From assembly GCA_946902875.1 (NCBI GenBank), contig OX336345.1, positions 23,219,395 to 23,283,394 on the forward strand: a stretch of DNA of 64,000 bases, given 5' to 3'. Below the pieces are notes generated by a model. The model was not told the origin of the DNA, made no database searches, and saw only the letters and a list, made by a program, of their open reading frames with translations. The position numbers and the translations under genes were made by a program. Of the stretch, positions 43,601 through 58,600 are shown in pieces (position 1 is the first letter of the stretch; each line of letters begins with the position of its first letter). This DNA comes from Nematopogon swammerdamellus (taxonomy: Eukaryota > Arthropoda > Insecta > Lepidoptera > Adelidae).

Positions 43601-46600
43601 GAGCTTTGCTTATAGTGCGCAGAATGGTGGCTTTTGCAGGATTGACTGTAATATGAAGATATTTTATTTTATGTTTATGTTAGTACTACAGACCGCGCGG
43701 GAGCTCCGACGAAGTTTAGGGAATGTTGACGTAATAACCTAGTGCAGTGATTTAGTTTTTTTTCAAAATTAACATAAAAACTTTATTGAATTAAACATAC
43801 AGAAATTACATAAACTATAACTACCTATCAAATTAAATAGACAAATTTAACTAATTAAAAAAAAAAAAAAAACTATAACTATAACTAAAAACCACTAAAA
43901 ACTAAAAACTAACTTATAAATTATATATTTCCTCAAGGGGCGTCGTCCCCGGGATGGTTCCCAGGATGGCGGCCGCGTTGCCCCTCTGTATCCCCAGACT
44001 AACTCGTTGCCGGAGATACGAGAGGCAACACAGGTTTCCAGTTGCGGTCACCATCCTGGAACCCACCTCAATTTAGTCGATATTACGTTATCAATATTAA
44101 TTTTCTCCCTGTTCTCATTGCTCGTGCTCGCAATTTCTTCTTTTTATTTTTTATTTTATTTATTTGATGAACGAACAGCCTAGGCTGATGTGTTCATGTC
44201 TAAGTTCACTGGTGCTTTGTTATTTTGATGTTAGTTTAGTTTGGTGTTTTTTTTTTTAGGTGTTTGTCGAGCCTGTTTTTAAAGGAATTGGTGGTGGGTG
44301 CTTGTACGACATCTTCGGGCAGTTTGTTCCACATTTCCACTGCTCTATTTGACAGGAAGTTTCGTCTCGGATTTGTTGAGCTGACAGTGACATTCAGCTT
44401 CAAGCTATGGCCTCGGAGATGACTATTTGTATTTCTAGTAAAGAGGTTCTCCAGTTCTGGACAATCATAATGCTGATTGACGGTGTATTACATTTTTTTT
44501 TTATTTTTTTTTATATGAGTATGTTTATGTAGTTTAAGTATTTTACATATGGAGTATTCATATTATTTAATATACTTATATAAGTATGTCTCTATGTATT
44601 AATATGTTTTTTTTTTATCTATGTTCATGTATGTATATAATATTATAGTGTTATTTTAGGCGTTCAAGTTATCTTTGTTTTTTTTTTCATTAATTTATTA
44701 ATATGTTAAGTGTTGTTTCTTTAAATACCTACAATAAATTATGTTGTAATAGTGTGGTTGACCGGCAGAGATTGCCTTAGGCAATAAGTCCGCCATTTGT
44801 TATATATAATTTATATTAAACAATAAAGCATATTAAATAAAATAAAAATAAATTGAGAATCTTGTATGTTTCTATGAGGTCACCCCTTTCTCTACGTTGC
44901 TCCAATATTGTCAGGTTGAGGATTTTTAGTCTTTCCTCGTATGGTTTCCTCTTCAGTGATTTTGGTATCTTGGTCGCTCTTCTTTGAACTCTTTCTAGGA
45001 GAGTAATATCTTTATTGTTTATTGCATAATTTCATCCACAGGTAGGTAACCTACGCTTGGACATGTCGAAAATTCCGCCAGTTCTAAATTCAATGCGAAG
45101 AAGAACTGACAAACAAACTTCGCAAGTCACAATGTTTTGTTAGTACCTTATAAGTATTATATTATAGTAACCAGGGATGTTGCGGATATTCGCATCCGCA
45201 TCCGTAAATGCGGAGCATCCGCATTGATTTTGACATCCGCATCTGCATTCGCATCCGCATCCGTAAATGCGGAGCATCCGCATTGATTTTGACATCCGCA
45301 TCTGCATTCGCATCCGCATCCGTAAATGCGGAGCATCCGCATTGATTTTGACATCCGCATCTGCATTCGCATCCGCATTAAATCGATGCGGAACTCATGC
45401 GGATGCGGATGTAGTGCAGGTTGAGACTTGAATGAAATTGGGCGGAGTCCGCGAGTGGCGCGCGCTGCAATTGACCAATAGGAAGGGAATATGCTGTGCG
45501 ACGGTGCAGTGCAGTGCTGACGACTTTGTTTTCCATTATTATTGCGTCATTTCATTCCGTCACGTTTCGTGTATGCATGCGCGTCTAAACACGCGCGACG
45601 ACGCGTCTTCTAAGTTGAAAAGGCAGCCAAGTTACTTTTAATTAAATACAATAGCCCAATCTTGAAATTGTCTTACTAAAAATTTATTGATCAATAAAAG
45701 ATATTAAAAGCATAATCTCTTTTATTCAAGGACTTACACTAACCGGCTCCTCAAGCAATCTTGTTAACATCCGCATCCGCATCCGCATCCGCGGATGTGA
45801 GCGTCCAAAAATCCGCATCTGCATCCGTATCCGCGGATGTCAAATAAATCGCATCCGCAACATCCCTGATAGTAACTTACAAATAATTAACCCATACTAC
45901 CGCTCACAAGAGCATTAATATTTACAGCATAAACATGAATACTGAAGAATCTGACCACACTGCCTATTTAAATTACCTATATCTGGTGTATAGTGCCATC
46001 GTCAATTTTGATATTTCATATTATATCAAGTCAAATAAAACAATTAGTTTACGTTTATTACAAAGAAATGTAATAAGTCATATTAAAAATCAAATGATAC
46101 AAAGTGTATCGAATTGTCAAAATTTGTTAGTGTACTTTGACGAAGTAAGGATTCCATATTTGAAATCCATATTCCAAGAGTGGTCTAATGTGAGATTTGT
46201 AATTTTTGATTAATGTCTACAGTCAGGTTTTGAAATGATTTTCGTACAACATATAGTATGGCGTTTGCTCGTTTGACTATGGTCTCTATATGATTTGCCC
46301 ATTTTAGATCTTCTGAGATAGTTATTCCCAGATCTTTCTGAGCCTGTGCAGAAACTATTATGTCTGTTCCAATTTTATACTGGAGTCTCGGGTTGTTATT
46401 CCCTATATGCAAAACTGTGCATTTCGATCTTCATCCATATTAAATAAATGTCTATTTGTACACACAAAATGAAGTCCGGTAATAACTTAAAGAGTAACAA
46501 ATTAACATGCGATTGACTAATACGCGCGCTTATTACGAATACGGCATCGATAAGCGTGCTCTCGCGTCAAGGCCAACACTCGTCCTGGGAGCGCGCGGGG

Positions 46601-49600
46601 TGTGAAGCGACGGTCGGGAGGGGCGCACACCCGCCCGCTTCCCGAGCCCCCGATTCCTCGGAGCTCGCGCGCGGACAGTAAGCACGTACTCGCTTTATAT
46701 ATATTTTTAATTTGAAAAATGCAAATCGAAAATCATTGGAAAAAATACATCCCAACCAGGATTTGAACCTGGGTCTCTGGCTTCAACGCGATAACCAACT
46801 ACACCACCGGGCCGTTACATATTATTTCCAAATTTTCCATCTATTGCCACTGCATCTTCATGAATGATGTCGCATAATTTTTGCGATCAGTCAACTTGCG
46901 CGGTTCTACATTGAACCTTATGCTGTCGTCACCAAAGTCGTATTTGGTATCGGTATATTTTTCAAATTCTGGAATTCCCGGAAGAGGTGGTTTTAACCAC
47001 TCCATGTTATGTCTTCTCGACAACATTATTATATTCTTCCTAATGCGATCCCTGATTATTACTGAAAATAAATACAACACGGTGATACAGAGCGATATTG
47101 TGTTGTACAGATGGACGGACATAACGAACGTGATCAACCACAAGCGAACGTTCAGCATCGAGTGCGCGGCGGCCGCGGACAGCGCGACGTTCGTGCTGCC
47201 GACGCCCGACGACGGCAAGTACATCTGGCGCATGTGCGTGCTGCAGCACACGTTCTACATGAAGCACCAGCACGCGCTGCTGCGCTCCTCCAACCCGCCG
47301 CCCCAGCACGCTCAGCTGCTAGAGCAACAACCTCACTTCCAGGTCAGTCGAGAGTGCCATCAACACTTGTAGAACAACTGTCGCAGGACAACCGTCGGTC
47401 GGATCATAAGCACACCTGGCCGCAGCCAGTGGATGGATGGGTGACCGCTCGACAGTTGGAGGCTGACCGTGGTTCGGATACCACGTAAATCTGTAGGTCC
47501 CTTCCCTTCTTACCTTACTAGGTGGTAGGGTTTGACTGTGCCCGATGCTCTGACCTCGAGCACAGCCACCCAGTTCGGGTGCAATAAGGTCCCTTCCCTT
47601 TACTTACTAGGTGATAGCCTTACTAGGTCGGTCGAAGCCTCGAAAAATTATTTTGTGTTTGGCATTCAGTTCATTGTAGTCGACACTACCAATAATATAA
47701 TATTATGTATTTAGACTTTATGCAAGTTGATGTGTGGTAAGAGCGAACTTATTTTGCCTTAGGCAATTTCTTCCAGGTAATTCGGCCCAGTCAACCGACA
47801 TGACACCTAGCTCACTAAGATGTTAGGGGCTGGCATCACGGATGTAGTGGCTGGTGTAAGGGTTATTTGGAATCTTACGTTGTGTAAGGATAAAAAATTT
47901 GTTTTATTGTTTATTGTATAACAAGCTGTGCCCGCGGCTCCGCCTGCTCTCATATTTCACTTCACTGATACTTCACTTCGTGATAGTAAGTAGCCTATAG
48001 TTGATGGGAAGAATCAAGCTATCTTTAGAATTTTGTTTTATTAAAATCGGTTCAGTGGTTCTCGAGTTATAAGCGGACAGACAGACACTCAGACAGACAG
48101 AAAGCAAACTTTGGATTTTATTATAATTTCATCCATAGGTAGGTAACCTACGCTTGGACATGTCGAAAATTCTAAATTCAATGCGAAGAAGAACTGACAA
48201 ACAAACTTCGCAAGTCACAATGTTTTGTTAGTACATTATATATAAGTATTATATTAAAGTAATTTCCAATAATTAATCCATACTCTACCGCTCACAAGAA
48301 CATTAATATTTACAGCATATACATGAATACTAATAAAATGAATGACACGGGTGGGGCAAATTACGTATTCGATATTTATATACGAGTATTATCAAGGAAT
48401 ATATTCACGCATGACTAGTTGACTAGTTAGATAAAAATCATTAACAATATCGCAGTAAAACGTGACATGAGTGAATCACTTTCACTAACGTGTTCATAAT
48501 GTGCGGTGGAGCGGAGCGGGCAATTTGTGCCGCCAGCGCAGCCGTGCATTCACTAGGTAACGCACGCATCACTCAGTCATCTAACCTCGTGTACAATATA
48601 TTATGCTTAAGGGGGGGTACTAGGCAAACATCACATCATATTATTCTAACCATAGCCATATTTCAAATAATTTAACTATAATTTATATTGTCTTTTTTTA
48701 TGGAAACTGACAAGGTTGGCTACATCACATACAACATCCGTGATGTCAGCCCATAACACCGGGTGAACTAGGTGCCATGTCAGTGCTTCCCTTCATTTCG
48801 TGTCGGCTGCACTGAACTGGACGGAAAACACGAACTATTTACATAGCCGTTTCGACCGACTTTTTTTTTTTTTTTTTTTTATGGAACCTGACACGGTTGG
48901 CTACATCACATACAACATCCGTGATGTCAGCCCATAACACCGGGTGAACTAGGTGCCATGTCAGTGCTTCCCTTCATTTCATGTCGGCTACACTAAACTG
49001 GACGGAAAACACGAACTATTTACATAGCCGTTTCGACCGACGTTTCGTTCAGTGCGGTGGTACCAACCCGGCCGGGATAAACCCTACCACCTAGTAAAGT
49101 AAGAAGGGAAGGGACCTACAGTTTAACGTGGAATCCGAACCACGGTCAGCCTCCAACGGTCGAGCGGTCACCCATCAAATCACTGACCGCGCTCAGCGTT
49201 GCTTAATAACAGTTGACTAACCAACCGCGCCACTGAGCTACCGAGGCTGACGAATTTTCTTATCCCTTAGTCGACTTTTACGACATGCGACGGGGAGAGA
49301 TGCAGTGGGGCTATTCTTTTTAAGTACCGACCCCACACGGTACAACGTTTCGTTCAATGCGGTGGTACCAATACGGCCGGGATAAACCCTACCACCTAGT
49401 AAGGTAAGAAGGGAAGGGACCTACAGTTTAACGTGGAATCCGAACCACGGTCAGCCTCCAACGGTCGAACGGTCGCCCATCCAAATACCGACCGCGCTCA
49501 GCGTTGCTTAACAACAGTCGACTGACTGCACCACTGAGCTACCGAGGCTGACGAATTTCCTTATCCCTTAGTCGACTTTTACGACATGCGACGGGGAGAG

Positions 49601-52600
49601 ATGCAGTGGGGCTATTCTTTTTATGTACCGGCCCCACACGGTAATATGCTTATAGTGAGGTAAAGATTCAAGGTATATTGTGAATACATTATTGTAATGT
49701 AATCTTCTAAATTCTCTGAAAAATAAGTGGGTGAAAGCCTAGAATAGTTATTCATAGTTAAAGCACTTGAAATATGACTATGGTTAGGATAATATGGTGT
49801 GATGTTTTCGATAAACCCGAGTGCATCGACACAGGCGAAAGTCCAGCGGTGCACTCGGGACATCTATCAAATGTGGTTTTGTTTTCTTTGTGTACTCTTC
49901 TCCTCTTTCTTTTCTAAACCTTTTGTGATACTAACCTAGACTTAATAAAATGAAATTGGTTAGCAACAATTTAATAAAAAAAAATATTTGAATGTGGACA
50001 TACGAGGAGGCGTCTAACAACGCCTATGGACATTTTGTGATGCACGGGGATTGCGAATGTCGTGCCGGCCTGACAGGAGCCTTTCACACCCCTTTGATAA
50101 CGGCTGGCTGAAAGGCTGTGGTTGGCAGGGAGTGCGTTCTACCTTTTCCTATAAATGATTTACAGAATCGTTTTGTGCGACTTGATGTAGGTTAATTGTT
50201 TTAGGGATTAAATGAATGTATCATCCGATGACCGTGACGTACAGGAGCACGGGCTGTCGGAGAGCCGCGAGGAGCTGGAGTGCGCGGGGTCGGGGCCGCT
50301 GGGGCCCGCGCAGCGAGCTCACTCCACCTCCTGCCTCGAGCTGGTGTCGGACATGCAGCCCCCACACCAGCTGCCCTCTCGGCCACACTCCCACCATCTC
50401 AGGTATACAGACATCTCGTCTCGTTCTCGGGACACTAAGGTATTTATAAAAGACGAAGTAATGTCAAAAGTATTTATAAAAAGAACATGTACATAATGTC
50501 ACTTGCTGACATATTTTAGTCGCGTCAAAATAACAAACCAAAAAGTACACCAGTAAATAATGATGAGAAATAATATGTGTTTAAATTATTGAGAAAGCCC
50601 CTGCAGGCCACAGCCGCTTATAGTATTGTTTGTTTGTTTATTTGCTGCTCAGCTTCTTTAAGGGGGGCAGGTGGCCCCATGGATTAAATAGACTGGATCG
50701 ATCATACAAAGGCGAGCGGAGTAACCACGCACGGGCGCCAGGCTCACTGCCTGAGCGCGTGCGAACCGCATCTCGCTCACTCACGAAGGTACTCGATCGC
50801 CTTATCTCTTTCTCCTCTTTAAGTGTGTGTAGGTGAATTCGTAGACGAGGAAAGGAATACTGTGCGACAGAGATGGAAAAACATCGCATACGCAACGTTC
50901 CCCGCTCCATCGCCGTCTTCTTACCCCTTTCGCGGCGACCCCGGTTTGCTTTGTTGACGACGTTAATGATGGATCCAGTCTATTTAATCCATGGGTGGCC
51001 CATTCTCCGCATTGAGACCTCAAGACGGTCCTTTTTATGTTGGCGCCCGGGTATTGCTACTCCAGCCACCCGAGCTCTTTCATGGAGCGGAGCACTCTTC
51101 TTGATCGCTTCCACACTCCATGGGTAGAGCTCCACTCCGCTGTGATCAGTGTTGCCACAGTGGACTTTTATTGTGCCAACACAGGTTAAATGTATTTTTT
51201 TTTTCTTTCAGGGCACTACTTCCGACCTACCGCGCGGCTCCCGACTACGAGACAGCGATCCAACAGAAATACCAGGAGCAGAGGACGCAAGTTGTCCGCT
51301 ATCCCAACCACCACACACACAGCCGCCTCGTGACCAACCCGCCCAAACCCATGCTGTACGGCTCCCACCCTGACATACACCGGCCCGTCCACTATCCCGA
51401 CGTGACCCGTCACACGGTCTCAGTCAACCAGCCCGTCACTACTCCCGACGACTACCCGTACATCAACTTCATGGGACAACAAAACTCGTACACACCCTAC
51501 GCACTCAACCCCAACGTCCAGACCGAGTTAAACCCACAGTTGCAGTATATAAACGTTTACAAACCCCCTCCCCCGTACCCCTCCAACGGTCTCGCCTCGA
51601 ACTCTACCCCCGACCTGGCGGTCGCGAGCCAGGCCCTCAACTATCACCGAGGCTACATCAACTCCCACGTGTCCGGCTCGAGTCCCGACCTTGTCTCCAC
51701 TAGGTCCGCCCTCAACAGGCAATACCTCGGCTACATCCACGGCGGCAACGCGCACAACGTCCTCAATTACGGAAGAGTAGCGAACGTGGTGCCCTCGGCG
51801 CGCGGCACGTACAACAACCTCGCCCCCGTCATCGGTGTACCGAACCCACACGTCATACTGGACCCGCATCACATCTCGGACAACATACAGAAGGTGTACG
51901 ACGAGCGGGGGAACATCATGTACTCCATGCCGATGCACAGAGCCCCCTATCAGAGACACCTCGTGCTGCCGCAGAGCCAGCACGCCAAGATGACGGACGC
52001 GCAGGAACCCATCTACGAGAACGTGCCTCTCCCCTGGCAGAACGAGCACGGCAAGCCGACCGTGAGAGACCGAGCGCAGAGCTTGACGGAAACTGACGAA
52101 ATGACCAAACTAACAGGACGCAACAGCAGCCATCCGACCATCTCGCAGACGAGCAACATGTTCGGCGAGCGACCGACAGTCTCCGGGCTCAGCGTGCCGA
52201 GCTACCCGGCTCCCCCCGCCATCCAGGTGAACCCACCGTACCCCGGGGATGGCCACTACGTCAACGCTCAAATAATCAAGGGCGTCCGCAACTCGAGCGT
52301 CCCCACAGACTTGAACGTTTTCACGAAATCCATCAACAAACAGAACGAATTCGACGAAGTGACGACGGCGGTCGATCGACTGTCGATATCGAGAACGAAC
52401 GAAGGTGAATCAGACGAGACGCCCTATCAGAGTTTATCCACCCACAAGCTGAACGTATCGAGTGTCGATTTGCTCAAACCGGACGATAACGTCACATCGA
52501 TCACCGTCAGCGGGGCGGACGTTAGGAGAACGGGCATGTCGAACCCAGCTTTCAGCGAGATGCACAACAACTCCGGGAGCAGTGGCGTGGAGAGCATCAC

Positions 52601-55600
52601 CAACTCTTCGGCGTTTAATTCCACTCAGTTCAGCAACTCCTTGGACCTGGAGTCGAGTGCGAACACGACGAAGAGCGGCAGCGTGAGCAGCAAGGAGAAG
52701 AAGCGAAGGCGCTGGGGCGTGTTCATCGGCCGCACCAACAAGAACGTGGAGGTGAAGAGCGCCACGCTGGGCCGCGACCGGATCAAGCCACCGCAGCCTC
52801 CGAGCACCACCAAGCATCGGTGGTCGACGGGCTTGCCCAAAATGCAACCGCTACCTCCGAGCATCACCAAAGAGACATTGGTGAGAGACTTGTTATAGCT
52901 TGACAATTATGAAAAACCGGCCAAGTGCGAGTCGGACTCGCGCGCCGAGGGTTCTGTACCACCAAGTAATTGGGTGGTTTTTATTATTTGTAGTTTTACT
53001 TGCACTGTAATCACACCAAGTTTGACGCTCGTATGTATTACAGTTTAAAAAAAATATGTAAAAACAGTTTTCTTGTGGGGGGTTCCCTTAATTTTTTACT
53101 TTTATTTATTTTTTTTTTATTACTATTCATCATAATAACACGTAACATCTGAAAATTTTAACAAGCTACCTATTACGGTTCAAAGGATACAGCCCTTTAC
53201 AGGTAGGACGGACAACATAGGCTTAATAATAGGCTTCCGTTCGGATACGAAAACTTGAAAATGTGTTTGTTTTTTTCAATGTTTTTTTTGTGGTGCGGAA
53301 ACCTCGGTGCGCGAGTTCGACTCGCACTTGGCCGGTTTTTTTTTATGCTTTTCAATAATTATCTAGCCCAACGATTCCCAAATTATATTTACATTGGTAC
53401 CCCTTAGCAAACTTTTTGACACCATTAGTACCCCTGAGTAAAATTTGTAAATAAAAATCATTTTCATATGGTTATTATTTTGATTTTCATGTCTATCCAT
53501 AGTTTTTATTTAAGGAATAGTATTCATTAAGGTCTGCTTAAGGAGGTGGAGAGACGAATTCAACTGGGTTGGGCTGCCTTTGGAAAACTAAATTTCGTCC
53601 TGAAGTCTGACCTTCCGCAGAATTTAAAGACCCGTATATATGACCAGTGTGTCCTCCCGGTTATGACGTACGGGTGTGAAACGTGGACTCTGACGGTCGC
53701 TGTTGTCAAAGGTTGAAAGTTGCCCAGCGAGCAATGGAGCGAGCCATGCTGGGAATATCGCTACGTGATATGGTGCGTAACGAGGCAATCCGCCGACGCA
53801 CCAAAGTAGTCGATATTGGACACCGGGTGGCTAAGCTCAAGTGGCAGTGGGCCGGGCACGTTAGCCGAAGAGACGATGACCGTTGGAGTAACCGTGTCCT
53901 ACACTGGCGGCCGTGGACAGGAAAACGGAGTGTGGGAAGACCACTCGCCAGGTGGGACGACGACATCAAGTACGCCGGCGGAAATCAGTGGTTCCGTATC
54001 GCTGAAGGCCGGGAGGACTGGAGGAAAATTGGAGAGGCGTATGTCCAGCAGTGGACGCTTACACGCTGACTGACTGATTCATTAATTACTAGAGATCGCA
54101 ATAGGTAGAGTATGAATATCTAATGTTGGCGTAAAGACATGTTATTAACGTGAAGTGGTTAAATAAAACCACTTCTTTCTGAAATTATGAAAAATTCCCG
54201 GGAATTCCAGGATTTGAAAAATATATTTTACTAGTGAATTAGTTAGTAACTTTTGACACTTGTAATAATTTATAATTTAAATAAAATGTGGCCGCTAAGC
54301 AATTCGCAGTGCGTTCATTTCCCTCTGCAAGTTGGTTCCGGTCGTCCAGTTTGGTCCATACACCCGCCGTCCTGCTGCGTAAGAAGTGATTTCATATAAC
54401 GCGCGTTCATTTGTTGCAACGTCGGCGGCAGTGCCAGCTGCTGGAGCGCAAGATGTCGGACGCGCAGCTGTCGTTCGCGTTCGAGCAGATAGCGAAGGGG
54501 CGCGAGAGCAATGGCGACATGCGCACGGCACTCTACCCGGAGAACAGCTGCCTCAACGGCTTCAGCGCGGAGCACCTGCCCTACGAGGACAACCGGGTGA
54601 GGCTCAACCCGAGCCCCGGCAACAAGCACGGATACATCAACGCATCGCACATCACCGTATGTACATATAATATATGTATAACATATATGCTCACTTTTGT
54701 TTTAGTAGGTATCGTCTAATAGCCCGTGTATGTCGTAAAAGGCAATTAAGATATAAGGACGAGGTGCAGTGCTAAAGGGCGACAGGTTAGCCATCTCTCA
54801 TCTTGGCGTGGTCCTTCCACCGAATCTTTGCTGAAGGTGGAGGTCCGTGTTGTGCTGTAATTTACCAGAATTCTCGCAGCACAGCATCAATTACTCTGTT
54901 TACCTTGATTGTCGGGATACAGATAGATAGATACAAATATTTTATTGCTCCGAAAACCTTTTACAGAAACAAACACAATATACTATTTATATTATATTGT
55001 ATTGTAGTGTTTATTAATTTTCATTTTTTTTAATTTTTTTTTTTTTTATGGGAACTGACACGGTTGGGTTGACATCACCTACAACATCCGTGATGTCAGC
55101 CCATAACACCGGGTGAACTTGGTGCCACGTCAGTGCTTCCCTTCGGTCGTGCCGGCTACACTGAACTGGACGGAAAACATAAACTATTTACATAGCCGTT
55201 TCGACCGACCTTTCATTCAGTGCGGTGGTACCAACACGGGCGGGTTAAACCCTACCACCTAGTAATATAAGAAGGGAGTCATATACCTTAGTCGCCTTTT
55301 ACGACATACACGGCAATTCATACGGCAGTAAGACTGCACTCGAACTTGTCACAATTTGTTCTATCCGGTTTGATTCCACCCACGAGGAAGAACCGGCAAG
55401 AAACTTCGCAGGGTATTTTTTTTTATACACATTGTTGCAATTATTTGAGTGATTAGTCACACAATAACATCGCTTACAGTCTATCGAAAACACAGCTTGA
55501 GAGCAGGAAACAAAGGTGCAAAGGCGGACTTATCCCTTACAGAGATTTCTTCCAATCCACCTTTGTGATCCAGCTAACGAGAGTGGTGGTATGTATTAAC

Positions 55601-58600
55601 ATGTATGAAATTCACCAGATGACTGTGGGCAGCAGTCAGCGGTTCTATGTGATAGCGCGCGCTCCGGCCGCGCCGCTCAAGCGACCTCCCAACCTGACGT
55701 GCGGCGGCGCGCTGAGCGCGGACGCGGAGAGCGCGCTCTGGTGGGAGTGCGTGTGGCAGGTGGGCGCGCGCGTGGTGGTGCTGGTGGCCGGGGACAGCCA
55801 GCCGCCGTACCTACCCGACGCGGGACTCACCAAGGAGTTTGGCAAGGTACACCAGAATATATCAAAAGTATATATCCAACCAGAATATATCCACCTATAG
55901 CACCTCTATATATTTTGCTAACTAAATATATTGGTTAATTTTAGTAATGTTTTTTTTCTGTTAAGAGTCTGTAATACCTCACATTGCTTCGCATGATCTG
56001 CTGTTATATCAACAATACTGCAACAATCACTCTGTGATAAATATAAGGAAAAGTTGAGTACTAATGCTAGATATTATGTTTGATGAAAGCACAATTCCAT
56101 TAAATTTTCTCAATAGAAAAAAACCCTAAAAATTGCAAAGTTACCTCCAAACCGTACAATAAAGCCACTCGTATTCAATAAATAATTTAAATGAGATCAG
56201 GAAACTTTGCTGTAATAATTACTGATCTCAATATAAAGCAGGTCCTATGTTTTTTACTATTATTTTCATCTTAAAAAACAAATTACCTAACTAAACTATT
56301 GCGTGTTGCACTCAATTTTGCACACAATTTTATTGCTCCGGATACCCGTCCGACAATAGCCTAGTTCACCCTAACAAAATACCGTTGACCTCGCATGACA
56401 GCAAGCACTAGTGTGCGAGTGGGATAGAGAGTGAAGTGGTGCGGAGAAGTGGGAGCGGAATTAGTATCGGATTCGTCCGTGGGTATTACAGACTCTTAAT
56501 TAAATATTTGTTATGGAATAACGAATTTTTTTATTTGATTTGATTTCACAGTTGCACTGTTGAGGTTGGCCGTGGCTCGCATGTAAAACTGTATCTTCCT
56601 TTGCTTACATTATGGTAGGGTCTATCCCGTCCGGCGGTCGAAGCAGCTATGAAAATTGTTCATGTATTCGGTGCAGTTAAGTGTAGCTTCTATGCGGTTG
56701 CAGTTCCAAGTGCACACAGAGTCGAAGCAGGCGTCGGAGTTCGGGTACACGTGCCGCGCGCGCGTGCGCTGCGCAGACAAGCCGCCGCGCCGCGTCTGGC
56801 ACGTGCAGTACGCGCACTGGCCCGACACGCTCGTCGCGCCCGACTCCTCCGCGCACTTCCTCAGTACGTATACACTAAATACGCGCAGTACGGCACGACT
56901 ATTGTACTGCTCGCTTATTGTTTCATTCATTTTTATTAGGGCCTTTAGTTATTAACACATTCGGCGGCGGTACTGCTATAGCAGTAATATTTTCATAATA
57001 AAATGTGACAGTACGGTTGGAGCCGTGGGTATTGGATGTCTCTTTAGATACACTACGGTTATAACAGTTGCCTGTGTACCGGCGCTTTGTATAACACACT
57101 CTCTACTGTCACATAATGAGCCTGCATAGTTTGCATACTGTCACACAGACAGTACATATTTGTGACCACTTCACTCACACATAGACAGATGTGTGCAGGC
57201 ACGCATACTACGGTTATAGCCGGCGTGTTGCTATGGCGTGTAGTCGTACTGTCATATTACATATCGAAAAACATATGCAAGGGGTCAGTACTGCTATGAC
57301 TGTAGTCAAAATTTGTATGAAAAGTTTTAGTGTCACAGCACACAGAAGGAAGGTGTGGATCTAAGCTTGCGATGGCTTCACCGAACATATCCGGGCCCAT
57401 CGGCAGTAGAGGAGGGTATTAATCGAGGTCGGGACTAGCGAGTGGCCACTCTAAATTTCCCGCGCATGCTTCACGTTTTGGCTCGCATCAAGCCCTCGTC
57501 AGCTAGTCTGCGTTGACTAGGACGCGGGGAAACCACCAGTCCCGCTCTCGACCTCCCCTCTCTACCTATCCATATTCTGCAGGATGCTTCCAGTGACGTT
57601 TTCGAAGCTCTCTCCATGTGTGAGCTTAGCGTCGATCTTGGCAGCCCTAGATTCTTGAGTGTGTAGTATTTTCTTACCGCCGCCGAACGTGTTAATAACA
57701 TGTTGCTATGATGGCCTCAACGTGCCTAATTGTTGTTGTATATTGTTTATTAAGCATTCATTAGACAGCATGACTACTACACCCACGATGAAGAACCGGT
57801 AAGAAACTTCGCAGGGTTTTTTTTTTTCATAATAATTTTTACAAGCATTTAGTGACTATCCACATAATAACACCGCTTACAGTCACAGTACAGTTACAGT
57901 AATAATATAGATTATCCCTTTGACACATAGCGCAAGGCCAGAGAGCTGATGGGAACAGAGAACAAGCTCCTTATGTCACGGGCAAGAGTGATTTTTTATT
58001 GCTGTTTGTACCCAATCACTGCCCAGCTCTGTGTTACTATGTTACTATGTTAGGGCGGACCATTCTCCACTACCAACACCATGTTTAGCAAAATATTACA
58101 ACAAGATAACTATCAAGCAGTAAGTAAACTTACCTACTGTATGACTGGACGGGCCGCTCCAAGCTTAGAGGTGGCTAACCTGTCGCCATTTAGCACGTAA
58201 TCTTGCACATACTCTTTATTTCACATTTTTATTAATCTTTGCTCTAGTGTAGTAATAGCAAGTGCGTCCAAGCGGCTTTCGTAAGACTTGTTGCTGTTAT
58301 TTATGTTGTTTTCTTGTTGTGTATCTCTGCGACTGGCGTGCAATAGAGAATTTCAATAAAAAAAAAAAAAAATAAAAAAAATAAAAAAAAAATTTCTATT
58401 CCATCCTATCGCTATCAGCGTGAGAGCAGTTAAAGAGCGAGGGTGTGTGCGGTGCAGGCTTCCTGACGGAGGTGGGCGGTCTGCGGCAGGCGTGCGCCTG
58501 CGAGGCGCTGCCCCTGCACAACAACAACGCGCCGGTGGTGGTGGGGTGCGCCGCCGGCGCCGGCCGCAGCGGCACCGCCCTCGCCGCCGACCTCCTACTC

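Noticed and set aside
46735..46818. True tRNA gene
   Set aside because: A and B boxes are present, but acceptor and anticodon arms do not fold into a normal cloverleaf; it fits a tRNA-derived SINE.
52434..52847. 137-residue minus-strand ORF opposite Pez exon 5
   Set aside because: Shadow of a GC-rich coding exon; the plus frame matches the Pez family.
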